Positions 45,941-55,428 of a stretch of 64,000 bases of DNA are shown in pieces; position 1 is the stretch's first letter; each line of letters opens with the position of its first letter. Location of the stretch: positions 868,001-932,000 of the forward strand of contig CBDFIW010000004.1 in assembly GCA_965248255.1 (NCBI GenBank). Reading direction: 5' to 3'. Source of the stretch: JAKZVK01 sp965248255 (lineage in GTDB: Bacteria; Acidobacteriota; Terriglobia; Bryobacterales; UBA6623). The position numbers and the translations under genes were made by a program. A model generated the notes under the pieces. The model was not told the DNA's origin. It searched no databases and saw only the letters and a list, made by a program, of their open reading frames with translations.

Positions 45941-47476
45941 ATGCCGTATGATCGAATTGTGCGCGTACTTGGCTCGATTGCACTGGGTGTGTTATCAACA
46001 TTCGCAGCCTGCGGCTGGAACGGGATATCCCGTGACGCAGGCACGAAAAAAGACTCCGTAACAGTCGCCGTTTCCGGCGGCACAAGCTACGTGACCCACC
46101 TGGATCCGACCCTGCAGGGGCTCCGGTACAGTCCCCACACGCACATCTATGATCCGATCGCCCGTTACAACCCGGAAACGAGAGCCTGGGAGCCCATGCT
46201 GGCATTGTCGTGGGAGCGGATCGACCGCACTACGATGCGCTTTCATCTGCGGCCCAACGTCAAGTTTCACAACGGTTCTTCCTTCACCGCGCACGACGTC
46301 AAGTTCAGTTTGGACCGCATCAAAGACCCAGAGGCCGCGAGTCCCGATAGCGGCTTTTACCATGCCGTGAACGGAGCGGACGTCATCGACGACCACACCG
46401 TCGACGTGACAGGGAATGCCTACGGCATTCTCCCTGCTATGAATGTCTTCTTGCCTGTGGATCAGGAGACCTTCGAGACAGTTGGCCCTGAGGCGTACAA
46501 CCTCAACCCGGTAGGCACCGGACCCTTCAAGTTTCGGGAGTGGGAGTTAGATGACCACATCACTCTCGAGGCGAACCCTGACTATTGGGGTGCCGTCCCT
46601 AAAATCAAGAAACTTACTTTCCGATTTGTTTCCGACCGTGCGACCAGGGTGCTGATGGTGCGGTCAGGCGAGGTGGACATCATCGATGAGGTGCCACCCG
46701 ACATGATTGACGATCTCGACGACGCGCCGACCGTGGACATCCGGACGGTACCCTCGCACCGCACGAACTTTGTGACTGTTAACGCGTTTCGCGAGCCTTT
46801 CGATGACGTTCGAGTCCGTAAGGCCCTAGCCTACGCTATCAACTGGCAGGACATCGTGGACAAGCTCTATGCCGGTCTGGGATACCAACAGGCGGCTCTG
46901 ACGCCGAAGATCATCGAGTATTACGATCCGAACCTCCAGCCCTACGGTTACGATCCCGCTGAAGCGCGGCGGCTGCTGGCCGAGGCGGGCTTTCCAAACG
47001 GTTTCACAGTGGACGACCCCTTCAAGACATCCGTGGGGTGGTTGCCGATCGACAATATCGCTTCTGAGGTCATCGTTGCGAACCTGGAGGCGGTGGGAAT
47101 CAGGATGGGGTTGTGGATGGCCGAGGAAGCCAGCTACGACGATAAGTGGTTGAACAAAGATGTAACGCTGGGCTTCTACTCATGCGGTAACCAGATGTTT
47201 GCCGCTGACTTCTGCTACAGCGCTCATTTCCATCCAAACTTCCGCGGCTTCTATTACAACGATCCTGAACTAACGGAACTGTTGGACAACTTTTCCGCCA
47301 CAGGAAAACCCAAAAAACAAAAAGAAATCATGTGGAACATCCAAGAGTTCGTTCACGAAAACGTTCCGTATGTTCCCGGCTTCGTCGGACACTTTATCTA
47401 TGCCGTTAATTCCGACCTCAAGTGGGAGCCTTCGAGCGACGAGCGGGTCTACCTCCACAACGCCGAGTGGCGGTGA
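45941..47476 (+). CDS. ABC transporter substrate-binding lipoprotein, family 5 (peptide/nickel type)
   Basis: 511 residues from ATG 45941 (MPYDRIVRVLGSIALGVLST), with a lipoprotein-type Cys in FAAC. The family 5 solute-binding signatures are present: LALSWERIDRTTMRFHLRPN and VKFHNGSSFTAHDVKFSLDR in the first lobe, NPVGTGPFKFREWELDDHIT, and ADEAGFPNG-like text (RRLLAEAGFPNGFTVDDP). Such proteins capture oligopeptides or other organic solutes outside the membrane and pass them to an ABC permease. No permease or ATPase gene is adjacent in the window, so it is an orphan here. The ligand is unknown. Confidence 0.88.
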   Translation: MPYDRIVRVLGSIALGVLSTFAACGWNGISRDAGTKKDSVTVAVSGGTSYVTHLDPTLQGLRYSPHTHIYDPIARYNPETRAWEPMLALSWERIDRTTMRFHLRPNVKFHNGSSFTAHDVKFSLDRIKDPEAASPDSGFYHAVNGADVIDDHTVDVTGNAYGILPAMNVFLPVDQETFETVGPEAYNLNPVGTGPFKFREWELDDHITLEANPDYWGAVPKIKKLTFRFVSDRATRVLMVRSGEVDIIDEVPPDMIDDLDDAPTVDIRTVPSHRTNFVTVNAFREPFDDVRVRKALAYAINWQDIVDKLYAGLGYQQAALTPKIIEYYDPNLQPYGYDPAEARRLLAEAGFPNGFTVDDPFKTSVGWLPIDNIASEVIVANLEAVGIRMGLWMAEEASYDDKWLNKDVTLGFYSCGNQMFAADFCYSAHFHPNFRGFYYNDPELTELLDNFSATGKPKKQKEIMWNIQEFVHENVPYVPGFVGHFIYAVNSDLKWEPSSDERVYLHNAEWR

Positions 47477-47539
47477 CACGTCGTGGGCGGCTCCTCTGGC
47501 CTAACAGCCCGTGGCAAGACCGAGAGCGATGAAATGTGG

Positions 47540-47559
47540 GGGCACGGCATGCCGTGCCC
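47540..47559. repeat. Perfect 20-base palindrome, copy 1
   Basis: GGGCACGGCATGCCGTGCCC, a perfect palindrome, lies between the convergent ends of the solute-binding gene and the CocE gene. The same palindrome lies at 49591-49610, so the two copies bracket the CocE gene. It may act as a two-way terminator, but there is no T tract. Confidence 0.65.
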
Positions 47560-47571
47560 GCCCACTGCCCC

Positions 47572-49578
47572 TCAGGGAATAACCGGCAAGGCAATGTACG
47601 ACGGACGTCTGGAGTCATGATAGATCTTGTTGCGTGCCACGGCTGTGTGTGTGTGCTGCAAGACCGGCTCACCTGTATTGGGATTGGTATCGAAACGAGG
47701 AAAGTTCGAGCTGGAGATATCCACACGAATCCGGTGACCCGCCTGGAACAGGTTGCTCGTCGGCTCCAGAATGATTTCGAACTGGTAGACCTGGCCCGGC
47801 TCCAGCAGCTTTGCCTTGCCGGACCGGTCACGATATCGCGCCCGGATGATCCCTTCGGTGATGTTCATGTGGTAGCCCTCGGGATAGTCAGGGCTGCTCG
47901 GATAGATGTCGAGCAGCTTGGCTGTGAAGTCCGTATCCAAGGCAGAAGAGGAGGCCCAAAGCTTCACAGTGATGGGGCCTGTCACTTCGATGTCCCGCTC
48001 CAGAGGTGCCGTCTGGAAAGACAACACATCTCGCCGAGTTGACAGAGGTAGGTAGGGCGGTTTGCAGGCAAAGCATCCCGCATACTCTGCTTGATGCATA
48101 GCCCCCGGAACGGCCAGGTTACGTAGTTTTTGCGCTGGCCTGGCTCCGGGTTCGGTTGGCACCATTTCGGCCAATGCCGACAGATTACCGCTGATCGTCG
48201 GGACCGGATTCTTCGGATCGTAAGAATACCCGGTTGGTGGCTGATCACCCTGCGGCTTGTCCGCAGTCAGCCCGCCGCCTGCATGCAAATGGTAATTCGT
48301 GAATCGCGTTCGGGCCAACGGCCATTCGTTTTCATCGCGCCAACGGCCCCCATGATCAAGGCGCCCGTCGACGTTCTTGCGTCCACTTCCCCCTCCCATC
48401 ACAAACAGTTTGAGGGGCGGCTCCTCTCCAACGCCATTCTGGATCCCTTTGAGCCAACGGTCGAACCAGCGCAGCCGCCAGGCATTGCGGTGCACGGCGA
48501 GATTGCCTTTGAGACTGGCAGGTGGCCCGAAGTCCACGTCGCCTGAATACGTTAGTTCAACCGTGCGGCCGCCGTGAGTCCACGGCCCCATCAGGACCTT
48601 GATGGGTCCTTTCTTCCGCTTGGAGAGTTCCGTGAACTGCACCAACGTCGCTCGCGACCAGGAGTCGTACCATCCGCCAACGAGATAGGTGGGCACATCG
48701 GAGTGCTGATCATAGTACTTTTCGATGTTGAAACTCGGATGGTCCCAATACTCCTCATGATCCCCGCGCGTCATGAAATCGAACACGAAACGCTCGTAGT
48801 TAGGAATGAGAGCTAGCGGCGATTGCCCGCGTTTGAGGGGCATACGCGAGAGCCAATCACTCATTCGCGCCGCTTCCAGCGCTATCCGAATCTCAGGGTT
48901 GGCGAGGGCTTCCTTGCTTAGGATGCCCAGCCAGAAACCGGCGGTAAGGAATTTGAGTTGGAAGGCGCCGTCATGCCGCAAGCCGTACTCGTAGATGTTG
49001 GAGGGACCCTGGCTGGGAATCATGGCGGCGAGGTTTTTCGGGTTCTGGGTGGCCATGGCACTCTGCACGTGGGACAGGTAAGAGCCACCGTAAGTGCCAA
49101 TCTTGCCGTCAGACCAGCTCTGCTTCCCGATCCACTCACAGGTGTCGTAGCCGTCTTCGGCCTCGTCGATGAAGTGGTAATACTCACCCTCGGAGTTGAA
49201 CCGGCCACGGCAATCCATCAGGACGACTACGTAGCCGCGTTTGCAAAAGTACTCGGGGTTGGCATATTCGACGCTCGACTTGTCGTAGATGGTGCGCTGT
49301 AGGACGGTAGGCCATTTGCCTTCCGCGGTCTTGCCGTCCATGGCGGGGAAGTAGATGTCCGTCGCCAGTCGAACACCATCTCGCATCGGCGCCATGACAT
49401 CTTTTGCGATCACGACTCCGTATTCAGGTTTCGAGAGGGCTGCCTTTTTCTCCTGAGCACGGCCACTGCCACTGCCCAGCGAAAAGAGGCACGCAAACAG
49501 CGCGGTCAGATGAATCAATACCCTTCCTGTAAACGTGGTACTCTGCCGCCCAAAACCTCGACTATGATCCATCGGCAT
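47572..49578 (-). CDS. Exported CocE/NonD family serine hydrolase (X-Pro dipeptidyl-peptidase S15 type), intact
   Basis: About 668 residues. The start is uncertain: ATGs at 49596, 49578 and 49572 are in frame, and the first lies inside a palindromic repeat, so 49578 or 49572 is preferred. An export signal (GRVLIHLTALFACLFSLGSG) precedes the alpha/beta-hydrolase domain: VMAPMRDGVRLATDIYFP, the nucleophile Ser in GTYGGSYLSHV, catalytic Asp in GGWYDSW, and His in GPWTHGG. The C-terminal jelly-roll domain runs from about GPITVKLWASSSALDTDF to the end (HRIRVDISSSNFPRFD). Family members hydrolyse esters, amides or acyl bonds. It is an intact relative of the broken gene at 57748. Confidence 0.88.
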   Translation of the reverse strand: MPMDHSRGFGRQSTTFTGRVLIHLTALFACLFSLGSGSGRAQEKKAALSKPEYGVVIAKDVMAPMRDGVRLATDIYFPAMDGKTAEGKWPTVLQRTIYDKSSVEYANPEYFCKRGYVVVLMDCRGRFNSEGEYYHFIDEAEDGYDTCEWIGKQSWSDGKIGTYGGSYLSHVQSAMATQNPKNLAAMIPSQGPSNIYEYGLRHDGAFQLKFLTAGFWLGILSKEALANPEIRIALEAARMSDWLSRMPLKRGQSPLALIPNYERFVFDFMTRGDHEEYWDHPSFNIEKYYDQHSDVPTYLVGGWYDSWSRATLVQFTELSKRKKGPIKVLMGPWTHGGRTVELTYSGDVDFGPPASLKGNLAVHRNAWRLRWFDRWLKGIQNGVGEEPPLKLFVMGGGSGRKNVDGRLDHGGRWRDENEWPLARTRFTNYHLHAGGGLTADKPQGDQPPTGYSYDPKNPVPTISGNLSALAEMVPTEPGARPAQKLRNLAVPGAMHQAEYAGCFACKPPYLPLSTRRDVLSFQTAPLERDIEVTGPITVKLWASSSALDTDFTAKLLDIYPSSPDYPEGYHMNITEGIIRARYRDRSGKAKLLEPGQVYQFEIILEPTSNLFQAGHRIRVDISSSNFPRFDTNPNTGEPVLQHTHTAVARNKIYHDSRRPSYIALPVIP

Positions 49579-49590
49579 GTTCACATGTAG

Positions 49591-49610
49591 GGGCACGGCA
49601 TGCCGTGCCC
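49591..49610. repeat. Perfect 20-base palindrome, copy 2
   Basis: Identical to 47540-47559 and in the same flanking context (G-rich lead-in, then GCCCGTCC). It covers the farthest-upstream possible ATG of the CocE gene, which argues that the ATG is not the real start. Confidence 0.65.
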
Positions 49611-50195
49611 GTCCTCCAAGGTCACTGTGTTGCGCGAACCTTAATAATCTGGAATCCCCTGTTCAAGCTGAGTACAAGGCTGCTCCACCTGGAGCCGGTT
49701 CCACTCCAGCCCTGATCTCCTCAGACGCTGACAAATTCGTTGACCTGGCCGGCATCTCCCCGAGCTAGGAACATCCGAAGGTTCTTCCAGTCGAACCCGC
49801 TGGGGGAAACGAAGGTCCGGTCGATGGACACGTCGTTCGCAATGTATTTGATCGTGATGCCACAGCGCCTCCGGGCGGAGCTGTTGGGACTCGAGCCGTG
49901 AAGGATGAAAGGATCATGGACAGAGTACTCTCCGGCGCGAAGCTCAACGGGTAGCGGCTTTGAGACATCCACGTCGCGCAATGACATCGGCAGCGTGGTC
50001 GCTCCATCCAGGTTGACCCGGTGCCGATAGGCCACTCTCTCACGATGGGAGCCTGGAACGACACACATGCATCCATTCTCCCGGTCCGAGTCGTCGACGG
50101 CGAGCCAAAGAGTGAACGTTGCCATCGGATCGATGGGAAAGAAAGGCGCGTCCTGATGCCACTCGACCGCAAGGCCGTCGCCGGGACGCTTACTA

Positions 50196-51289
50196 TTGAC
50201 TCCCGCATAATATAGAGTCAGTCAAAACAAAGAGAAGACTGTTTCCAGAAGGCCGTGATCAAACGCGGTTTGCGGTACATGCGGCGGAGTGCCTTGCGGG
50301 CCCGCTCGTTCAGCTCGCCGTAGTCTTTCGGACAGACGTTCGGCAACTCGTGCTGCTTCCAGTAAGCCCAGATGTATTCCACCGGATTCAACTCCGGCGC
50401 ATAGGGTGGCAAGTACTCGGTTGCGATGTGGCCTTCGGAGAGTTCGATGAACTCTTGCACCAGGCGGCTACGGTGCGCCGGCAGCCGATCCCAGACGATC
50501 AGCAGCGGGCGATCGATATGACGTACCAACGCCTTGAGAAAGTCGGTCACTTGCTCTTTGCCGATCGCACCGGGATAGAGCCGGAAGTAGAAGTTACGCA
50601 GCGTCAGCCCCGCCGAGACGGAAAGCTTCTCCCAGTTGAAGTTAAACTGCAGCACCGGTGTTTGGCCACGTGGCGCCCAGGTGCGGCAGCGATGCGGCTT
50701 CTGACTCAATCCGCTTTCGTCGATGAAGACGAGCGTACGGCCTTCGTTTTGGGCTTTTTTTTAATGCGCTTCCAGGTCTTGCGCTTCCAGGTGCGGATCC
50801 GCTCTTCGTTGCGCTCGCGCGCCTTTCCGGCCGGGCGTTGCGGGCTCCAGTCGAGCGCTCGCAGGATCTTCCAGGCGTGGCCTGCGTGGTATGCGACCCC
50901 GAACTCGTCTCCGGTCAGCCGAGCCACCCGCGGACAGCTCCACAGGGGCGTTGGGAAGCCGTGGGCTTCCGGGCCTTCCAGCAGCAGCGACGTCAGGCGT
51001 TCGCGTTGTGCGGCATCGAGGAGCGGCTTGCGTCCGGCGCGCCCGGCCTGGCGGAGTCCGGCCGCACCCTGCTCGCGGTATTGCCGCCGCCACTCACTGA
51101 CGGTTTGGCGAGCGACGTTCAGCCGTCTCGCCGTCTCGGACTGATTGTGGCCTTGGTGGAGCAGCCGCATCGCTTCGAAACGGCGCTTCTCCAGCGCCTT
51201 GAAATCCCGCTTCACACCTTTGGGGTTGCCCATACATATATAGATGCTCCACACTGTCAAAAAGTGTCATAATAATTTGCGGGATTCAA
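50196..51289 (-). mobile_element. IS630-family element, copy C (1094 bp), inside the PhyH gene
   Basis: Same element as copies A, B and D. TA duplications are at 50194-50195 and 51290-51291. It lies in the same direction as the interrupted gene. Its two encoded frames match those of copy D residue for residue, as far as I can compare. Confidence 0.93.
50218..51233 (-). CDS. IS630 transposase, two frames (copy C)
   Basis: Frames 51233-50706 and 50709-50218, joined by the same A8 tract as in copy A. It differs from copy A by FPTPLWS for FPAPLWS in the first half and LPNVCPK for LPNICPK in the second. The catalytic residues are intact. Confidence 0.88.
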
Positions 51290-51682
51290 TAATGATGTAA
51301 ACCGTGAAAAGGGCGACGTTGGGTCCAAGAATCTGCTCCGCGACATCGACCAACGGGTCGCTAAGCGACAACTCCAACAGGTATCGGTTCTTGTAATGGA
51401 GCGAGGGCATGTTCTCCGGCCTCTGCCCCGGCGGCAGCTCGGAGATCATCCTGTCGATCTCAACTCTCAAACCCTCGAGCTGTTCGTCGTCGAGGATTCT
51501 GCCACCGGCGGCATACCCTTCGCTGCGATACTGCTCGAGCTGCCGGTCTGTCAGCGACATGCGTGTCCTCGTTGATGTCGCGGAGATTCCTTAGGCGTAG
51601 GAGTATCCCGCAGGCTGTAGGGGCGGGCCGCTGTGCTCGCCCGCCCGCTCGTTTACCACTACGTTTTCTTTGCGACAATCCA

Positions 51683-52750
51683 CTAACTTTTAACTCTACC
51701 TCTCATCGTGCCCGTCCCCGACCGCCCAAATCCATTCCCGTTGTAGAACATCAGATACTCGTCGCCCTCTTTCAGCACCCAAGCATACTCGATCATCTCC
51801 GAATCCCAACCCGCGTCAGACGGCTCCAAGTCGATGGGCTTGCGCGCCCAATGACGCCCGTCGGACGACTCGGCATAGCCGATGCGGTACCCGAAGCGGT
51901 GGCCGCGCCGCGAAAACCACATGCGATAGCCGTTTCTCTCCTTGATCACCATCGGACGGGCGACGCAACATTCCGCCCCTTCCAGGTCGAGGATGATGTT
52001 GTCTTTGGGCTTTTGCCAGTGGATGCCATCCTCTGACTCGGCATAGCGGATGTGATAGTTAGGCTGCAGGCGGCCGTCCGTCGTCGTCCAAGGACGAATC
52101 GAGGTGTACCAAAGCCGCCACTGGCCCACTTCCTCCCGCATGACAAACACCGTACCCGTTCCGAAAGGGTCCTGATTGTCGAGCGGCAGGCAACTCGCTT
52201 CGGACCAGCGCTTCCACGTGTTCCCGTTGTCACGACTAATGGCAAGGCCGGCATTGTTCTGGAACATCCGGGCCTCACGAGGACCCCAGCCTACGTAGTA
52301 CATGTATAGGACCGAGTCGGTGACCCTGACGACCAATGGCATGCACAGGCCGAGGTAGTCGAACGTGCCAAGCCTACCGGCCTTCAACACGGGGTTGTCC
52401 GGACTCTCGTGAATCACTTCGAGGTCACGTGACAAGTCCAGCCAACCAATTTGAAATCCGGTTCCGGGCTCTTTCCCGGTAAGGAACATGCGGTAGGTAT
52501 CGTTCTCCCACGGAAGAACGCTAACCATGCCGCAGTGCTGAGAGCGCCACAGCGGTGCGTTTTCAGTGCTCAAGAAACGGCCCTTCTTGGTCCAGGCAAT
52601 CTCACCCAGTCGGGCCCTTTCTTTGCCTGGGGAGGGGGCTGCGGAAGCGGAAACGACGCTGCGTCCGCCTGACGGCAAGAGGCAAGCACCGATGATACCT
52701 GCGTCGCCGGCACACCGAAGGAATTTCCGGCGCCCGATACGATCACTCAT
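51683..52750 (-). CDS. Tat-exported five-bladed propeller, glycosidase-like
   Basis: 355 residues. GGAGAGGA lies four bases before the ATG, and the N-terminus (MSDRIGRRKFLRCAGDAGII) is a Tat signal. Repeated blade motifs (LAISRDNGNTWKRWSE, YAESEDGIHWQKP, YAESSDGRHWARKP) and the closing GDEYLMFYNGNGFGRSGTG are typical of GH43/GH130-like five-bladed propellers. The ending YNGNGFGRSGIG-like pattern recurs in many such proteins of unknown specificity. It may act on plant- or host-type glycans outside the cytoplasm. The nearby CocE and PhyH genes suggest a catabolic region, but there is no operon evidence, as it is separated from the DUF2278 gene by about 55 bases on the same strand. Confidence 0.7.
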   Translation of the reverse strand: MSDRIGRRKFLRCAGDAGIIGACLLPSGGRSVVSASAAPSPGKERARLGEIAWTKKGRFLSTENAPLWRSQHCGMVSVLPWENDTYRMFLTGKEPGTGFQIGWLDLSRDLEVIHESPDNPVLKAGRLGTFDYLGLCMPLVVRVTDSVLYMYYVGWGPREARMFQNNAGLAISRDNGNTWKRWSEASCLPLDNQDPFGTGTVFVMREEVGQWRLWYTSIRPWTTTDGRLQPNYHIRYAESEDGIHWQKPKDNIILDLEGAECCVARPMVIKERNGYRMWFSRRGHRFGYRIGYAESSDGRHWARKPIDLEPSDAGWDSEMIEYAWVLKEGDEYLMFYNGNGFGRSGTGTMRGRVKS

Positions 52751-52805
52751 AACGTCCTCTCCACCGATTGCCGTCCATGCGCCACATCAATAGGGCCGCT
52801 CAAGG

Positions 52806-53825
52806 CTAGAAAACCACGGTCCAACCCTCTTCGCGGGCCTGCGCCCTCGTATAAGACACACCGTCGACCTTGAGTCCATCCGAATTCAGCAAAGTAATGA
52901 TTCCGCCCTTGTTGGAAAGTTGCACCTCTTGCGAGAGGGCAACGAGGCGGGCCTCGCCGGCCGCAAGTGAGCCATGAAGCGCCTGCTTGTTCTTGTTCTT
53001 ATCCACGAGGGCCCAGTTATCCAATAAGATTTCCTGCGGCCTGCGGTTCAGGATGGTCACTGTTTCCGCCTCGGGGCTCGGGCCGAGAGGGTTGACCAGG
53101 GCGGCAACGATCCGCACGTCTCCTTGGGGTTCGACCGGTGCTTCACCGCCGGAAACGGGTCCAGCCAATGCGTGCCCCTCGACATCGTCGGTGTGCCAAG
53201 CCTGCGATTGAAACTTCAGGAACACCGCGACCCACTGTTCCGCGGCTCCGTCCGCCGCTGGGAAGTGAACCACCATGCCCCCGTCTTGCCATACACCGTC
53301 TTGTCGCCGGAAGCTTTGATGGTTGCCCTGATTCATGTGGATATCATGAATCCCGTTGCCGGGCAGAAAGCCGAAGTGTTTGTCCTTCCTGTTGGGTTCC
53401 GGCCCCCAGCGCTCCCCGAAAGCGTAGACCTCCGCGTTCTCATCGGAAATGGCCCGCTGGATCACGAAATCAATCTTCTCGTTGAGATCGTTGTCGGGAC
53501 CCGGAACATCGTGCGGCAGCGCGCGCATCTCTTGGCGGTCGAACAAGTTGCCGCGGATATAGTCCAACGCCACCTCGCCCGGAGTGCGTTCGAGTTCCGT
53601 AAACCCTGTCTCAAGAGCCGGCAAGTCATCTAGAATCGGATGCTCGAAATTGTCGACGACAAGGTACTCAAGTTCGGATGGACTTAGTTTCGATTTCACG
53701 TTCACCGCGATGCGGTAGTCCGTTTCGTCGTCGATGATATGCACCTGGTAATGTGGGCTTCTACCCACTCCAAGTTTCTTGGCAATCGGGCGCCCTCTCA
53801 GAACGCCGTAGTTCGTTAGTGGCAT
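52806..53825 (-). CDS. DUF2278 (YukJ-like) protein with C-terminal lamin-tail-like domain
   Basis: 339 residues from ATG 53825, because the family starts MPLxNYGVLRGRPI. A GTG at 53852 overlaps the preceding stop as GTGA and would add nine residues, so translational coupling to the PhyH gene is possible. The DUF2278 core has HYQVHIIDDETDYRIAVNVK and GNGIHDIHMNQGN. The last 110 residues (VRIVAALVNPLGPSPEAETV to the end) have the beta-sandwich pattern of lamin-tail domains (NLGPSPE..V.I.N....). DUF2278 has no established function. The neighbour is a PhyH dioxygenase. Confidence 0.75.
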   Translation of the reverse strand: MPLTNYGVLRGRPIAKKLGVGRSPHYQVHIIDDETDYRIAVNVKSKLSPSELEYLVVDNFEHPILDDLPALETGFTELERTPGEVALDYIRGNLFDRQEMRALPHDVPGPDNDLNEKIDFVIQRAISDENAEVYAFGERWGPEPNRKDKHFGFLPGNGIHDIHMNQGNHQSFRRQDGVWQDGGMVVHFPAADGAAEQWVAVFLKFQSQAWHTDDVEGHALAGPVSGGEAPVEPQGDVRIVAALVNPLGPSPEAETVTILNRRPQEILLDNWALVDKNKNKQALHGSLAAGEARLVALSQEVQLSNKGGIITLLNSDGLKVDGVSYTRAQAREEGWTVVF

Positions 53826-53848
53826 GGTTTCTCGTCTGATATTGCCGT

Positions 53849-54607
53849 TCACCCGGACGGCACAAGTTCGGCCCTCTTAAAATGGGCGCGATCGAGCGTA
53901 TCATTCTCACAGGTGACCGCCGCAGTCACCCAATGGGCCGCCGCTCCACGACGCCAACGATCGGAGTCGTTCCGGTGAGACGTATGCAACGTCTGCGAGT
54001 GATGGCAGATCACTCCACCCTTCCTCACGATCGCTGGTGATTCCTTTGTGAGGTCAATGAGTTCCGCCGGGGGGACGAGATTATGAGGCTCGCCCGGGAT
54101 CGGGTCATGGGGAAGAATGCCGCTGCGGTGCGAGCCGTCGATGTAGCGTAAACAACCATTCGCTTCAAAGACGTCGTCCAACGCTACCCACGTCGTAATA
54201 ACGTGATCCGCCGGGTGACACCTGAAATAGAAATTGTCTTGATGATACGGCTTTTTGGAACCGTAGCGCGGGGGTTTCATGAAGGTCTGATCACCGAGAA
54301 GGAGGGGCTCCTCACCTACCAGGGCCCTGACGATTGACAAAAGTCTTGGATCGACGAAGAATTCACGGAAGACCGGGTCTTTGATGAATAGATCCTTCAG
54401 CTTGCGGGGAGTGACAACATTGCCATCCTCGGAAATATCAACAAACTGCTTATCCCTTAGCCCAACCTGCTCGCGTTGGGCGATGCGTACCGCCGCCTCG
54501 GCGACCCGGTCGGCCTCATCCGGTCGAAAGACACCTTCAATGACCACCCACCCCTTTTGCCAGTAGTGATCGTGATACTTCTGCTCCAGCTTCACTTGAT
54601 GCTCCAT
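53849..54607 (-). CDS. PhyH family 2-oxoglutarate/Fe(II) dioxygenase
   Basis: 252 residues starting MEHQVKLEQKYHDHYWQKGW. The iron ligands are visible: His-x-Asp in KPYHQDNFYF and the distal His in ICHHSQTLHTSHRN, followed by RRGAAAHWVTA with the Arg that binds 2-oxoglutarate. The fold opening GWVVIEGVFRPDEADRVAEA and the mid region LLLGDQTFMKPPRYG are standard for PhyH enzymes, which hydroxylate or halogenate-type-modify small molecules. The substrate is unknown. It is upstream of the DUF2278 gene with a GTGA overlap or a 23-base gap. The HD-domain gene follows on the same strand farther upstream. Confidence 0.88.
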   Translation of the reverse strand: MEHQVKLEQKYHDHYWQKGWVVIEGVFRPDEADRVAEAAVRIAQREQVGLRDKQFVDISEDGNVVTPRKLKDLFIKDPVFREFFVDPRLLSIVRALVGEEPLLLGDQTFMKPPRYGSKKPYHQDNFYFRCHPADHVITTWVALDDVFEANGCLRYIDGSHRSGILPHDPIPGEPHNLVPPAELIDLTKESPAIVRKGGVICHHSQTLHTSHRNDSDRWRRGAAAHWVTAAVTCENDTLDRAHFKRAELVPSG

Positions 54608-54698
54608 GTCGGGCTCGCGAGGCAGCGCGCGGCCGCTTCTCCGGGACTCGATAAGTCCAGAGGTATTCTAACACTCCCTTGAAGACGAACCAGTTGCT

Positions 54699-55283
54699 TC
54701 ACTCATCATGCAAGAGCCCTCCGGCTTCCAATGTCGCCCAGAACGCATAATCGGCGTGATGCAAGACCGTATTCTCCAGACTCCGCTTCACCAGCTCTCC
54801 CTCGCCCGAATGCGCCCCGGCCATGTGGGCCACCTCCTCGGGAAGTCCGACGCTCAAACAAAGGTGCACGCCGTAAGCCGGATGCCGGATCGACGGCCAC
54901 CCGGCCGCTCGCGGCGACCCTCTCCAGCGCCTCTGGTTCTCCGGATCGAACTCCCACGGTTTGCCCACATCGTGGCACAGGGCCCCAGCAATCAGTATGT
55001 CTTGGTTGATCTTCAAGTCCGGAAACATCGCTGTCAGCTCATCGGCCATCGCTATCGCGAGCCGCGTCACTCCCCGAATGTGATCCGCTTGCGTGCCCAC
55101 CCTAAGCGGGGGCGTATCCGGGTTGCCCGATGGCCGGATCTCGGAAATCGCTCCGAAGCTGCTCCCGCTCAAGCCCGTCGCCCAAGCCTCGACCACCTTG
55201 TCCCGCAGTTCCGAGTCCGAAATCTTCTCCACCTCCGGGAGCTCCTCCCGAACTTTCGCGCGCAAAGCATCGGTCACGGACAT
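54699..55283 (-). CDS. HD-domain phosphohydrolase-like protein
   Basis: 194 residues from ATG 55283, which has AGGAGG four bases upstream. After an N-terminal helical stretch, the HD metal-site residues appear: His in TQADHIRGVTRLA, the His-Asp pair in AGALCHDVGKPWEFD, His in SIRHPAYGVHLCLS, and Asp/His in VLHHADYAFWATLEAG. HD-domain proteins are metal-dependent phosphohydrolases acting on nucleotides or related phosphates. The length is that of a stand-alone HD protein without a signalling domain. Its start lies next to the hairpin repeat at 55330. Confidence 0.8.
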   Translation of the reverse strand: MSVTDALRAKVREELPEVEKISDSELRDKVVEAWATGLSGSSFGAISEIRPSGNPDTPPLRVGTQADHIRGVTRLAIAMADELTAMFPDLKINQDILIAGALCHDVGKPWEFDPENQRRWRGSPRAAGWPSIRHPAYGVHLCLSVGLPEEVAHMAGAHSGEGELVKRSLENTVLHHADYAFWATLEAGGLLHDE

Positions 55284-55329
55284 AACTCCTCCTCTGAACA
55301 GAATAGAGAATGGAAGACAGCTCTCGCCC

Positions 55330-55428
55330 ACCCTAATCCGTACCTAAGCTTGCCGGCGACACAGGAGCCGAGTCCGCGAAGCGGACGTGTGAATGTAGCC
55401 CACGGCGCAAGCCGTGGGAACTCGGCGG
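55330..55428. repeat. Hairpin repeat arm beside IS481, left part
   Basis: Homologous to the forward arm at 32586-32675: a TAATCCGT lead, the hairpin GTCCGC-GAA-GCGGAC (about 55371-55385) and CCCACGGC-GCAA-GCCGTGGG (about 55400-55419). The IS481 element begins immediately after it. Confidence 0.7.

Larger units (their letters stand above)
49721..51560 (-). pseudogene. PhyH (phytanoyl-CoA dioxygenase family) gene interrupted by IS630
   Basis: The pieces 51560-51290 and 50193-49721 join in frame to a 247-residue protein beginning MSLTDRQLEQYRSEGYAAGG. The junction restores VEWHQDAPFF, whose His-x-Asp is the iron-binding motif of PhyH dioxygenases. The distal iron His is in YSVHDPFILHGSSPNSS, followed by the 2-oxoglutarate-binding Arg region RRRCGITIKYIA. 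Such enzymes hydroxylate small lipophilic or secondary metabolites using Fe(II), oxygen and 2-oxoglutarate in the cytoplasm. The insertion separates the fold's entry from the metal site, so the gene is inactive. A second, intact PhyH gene lies at 53849. Confidence 0.9.
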
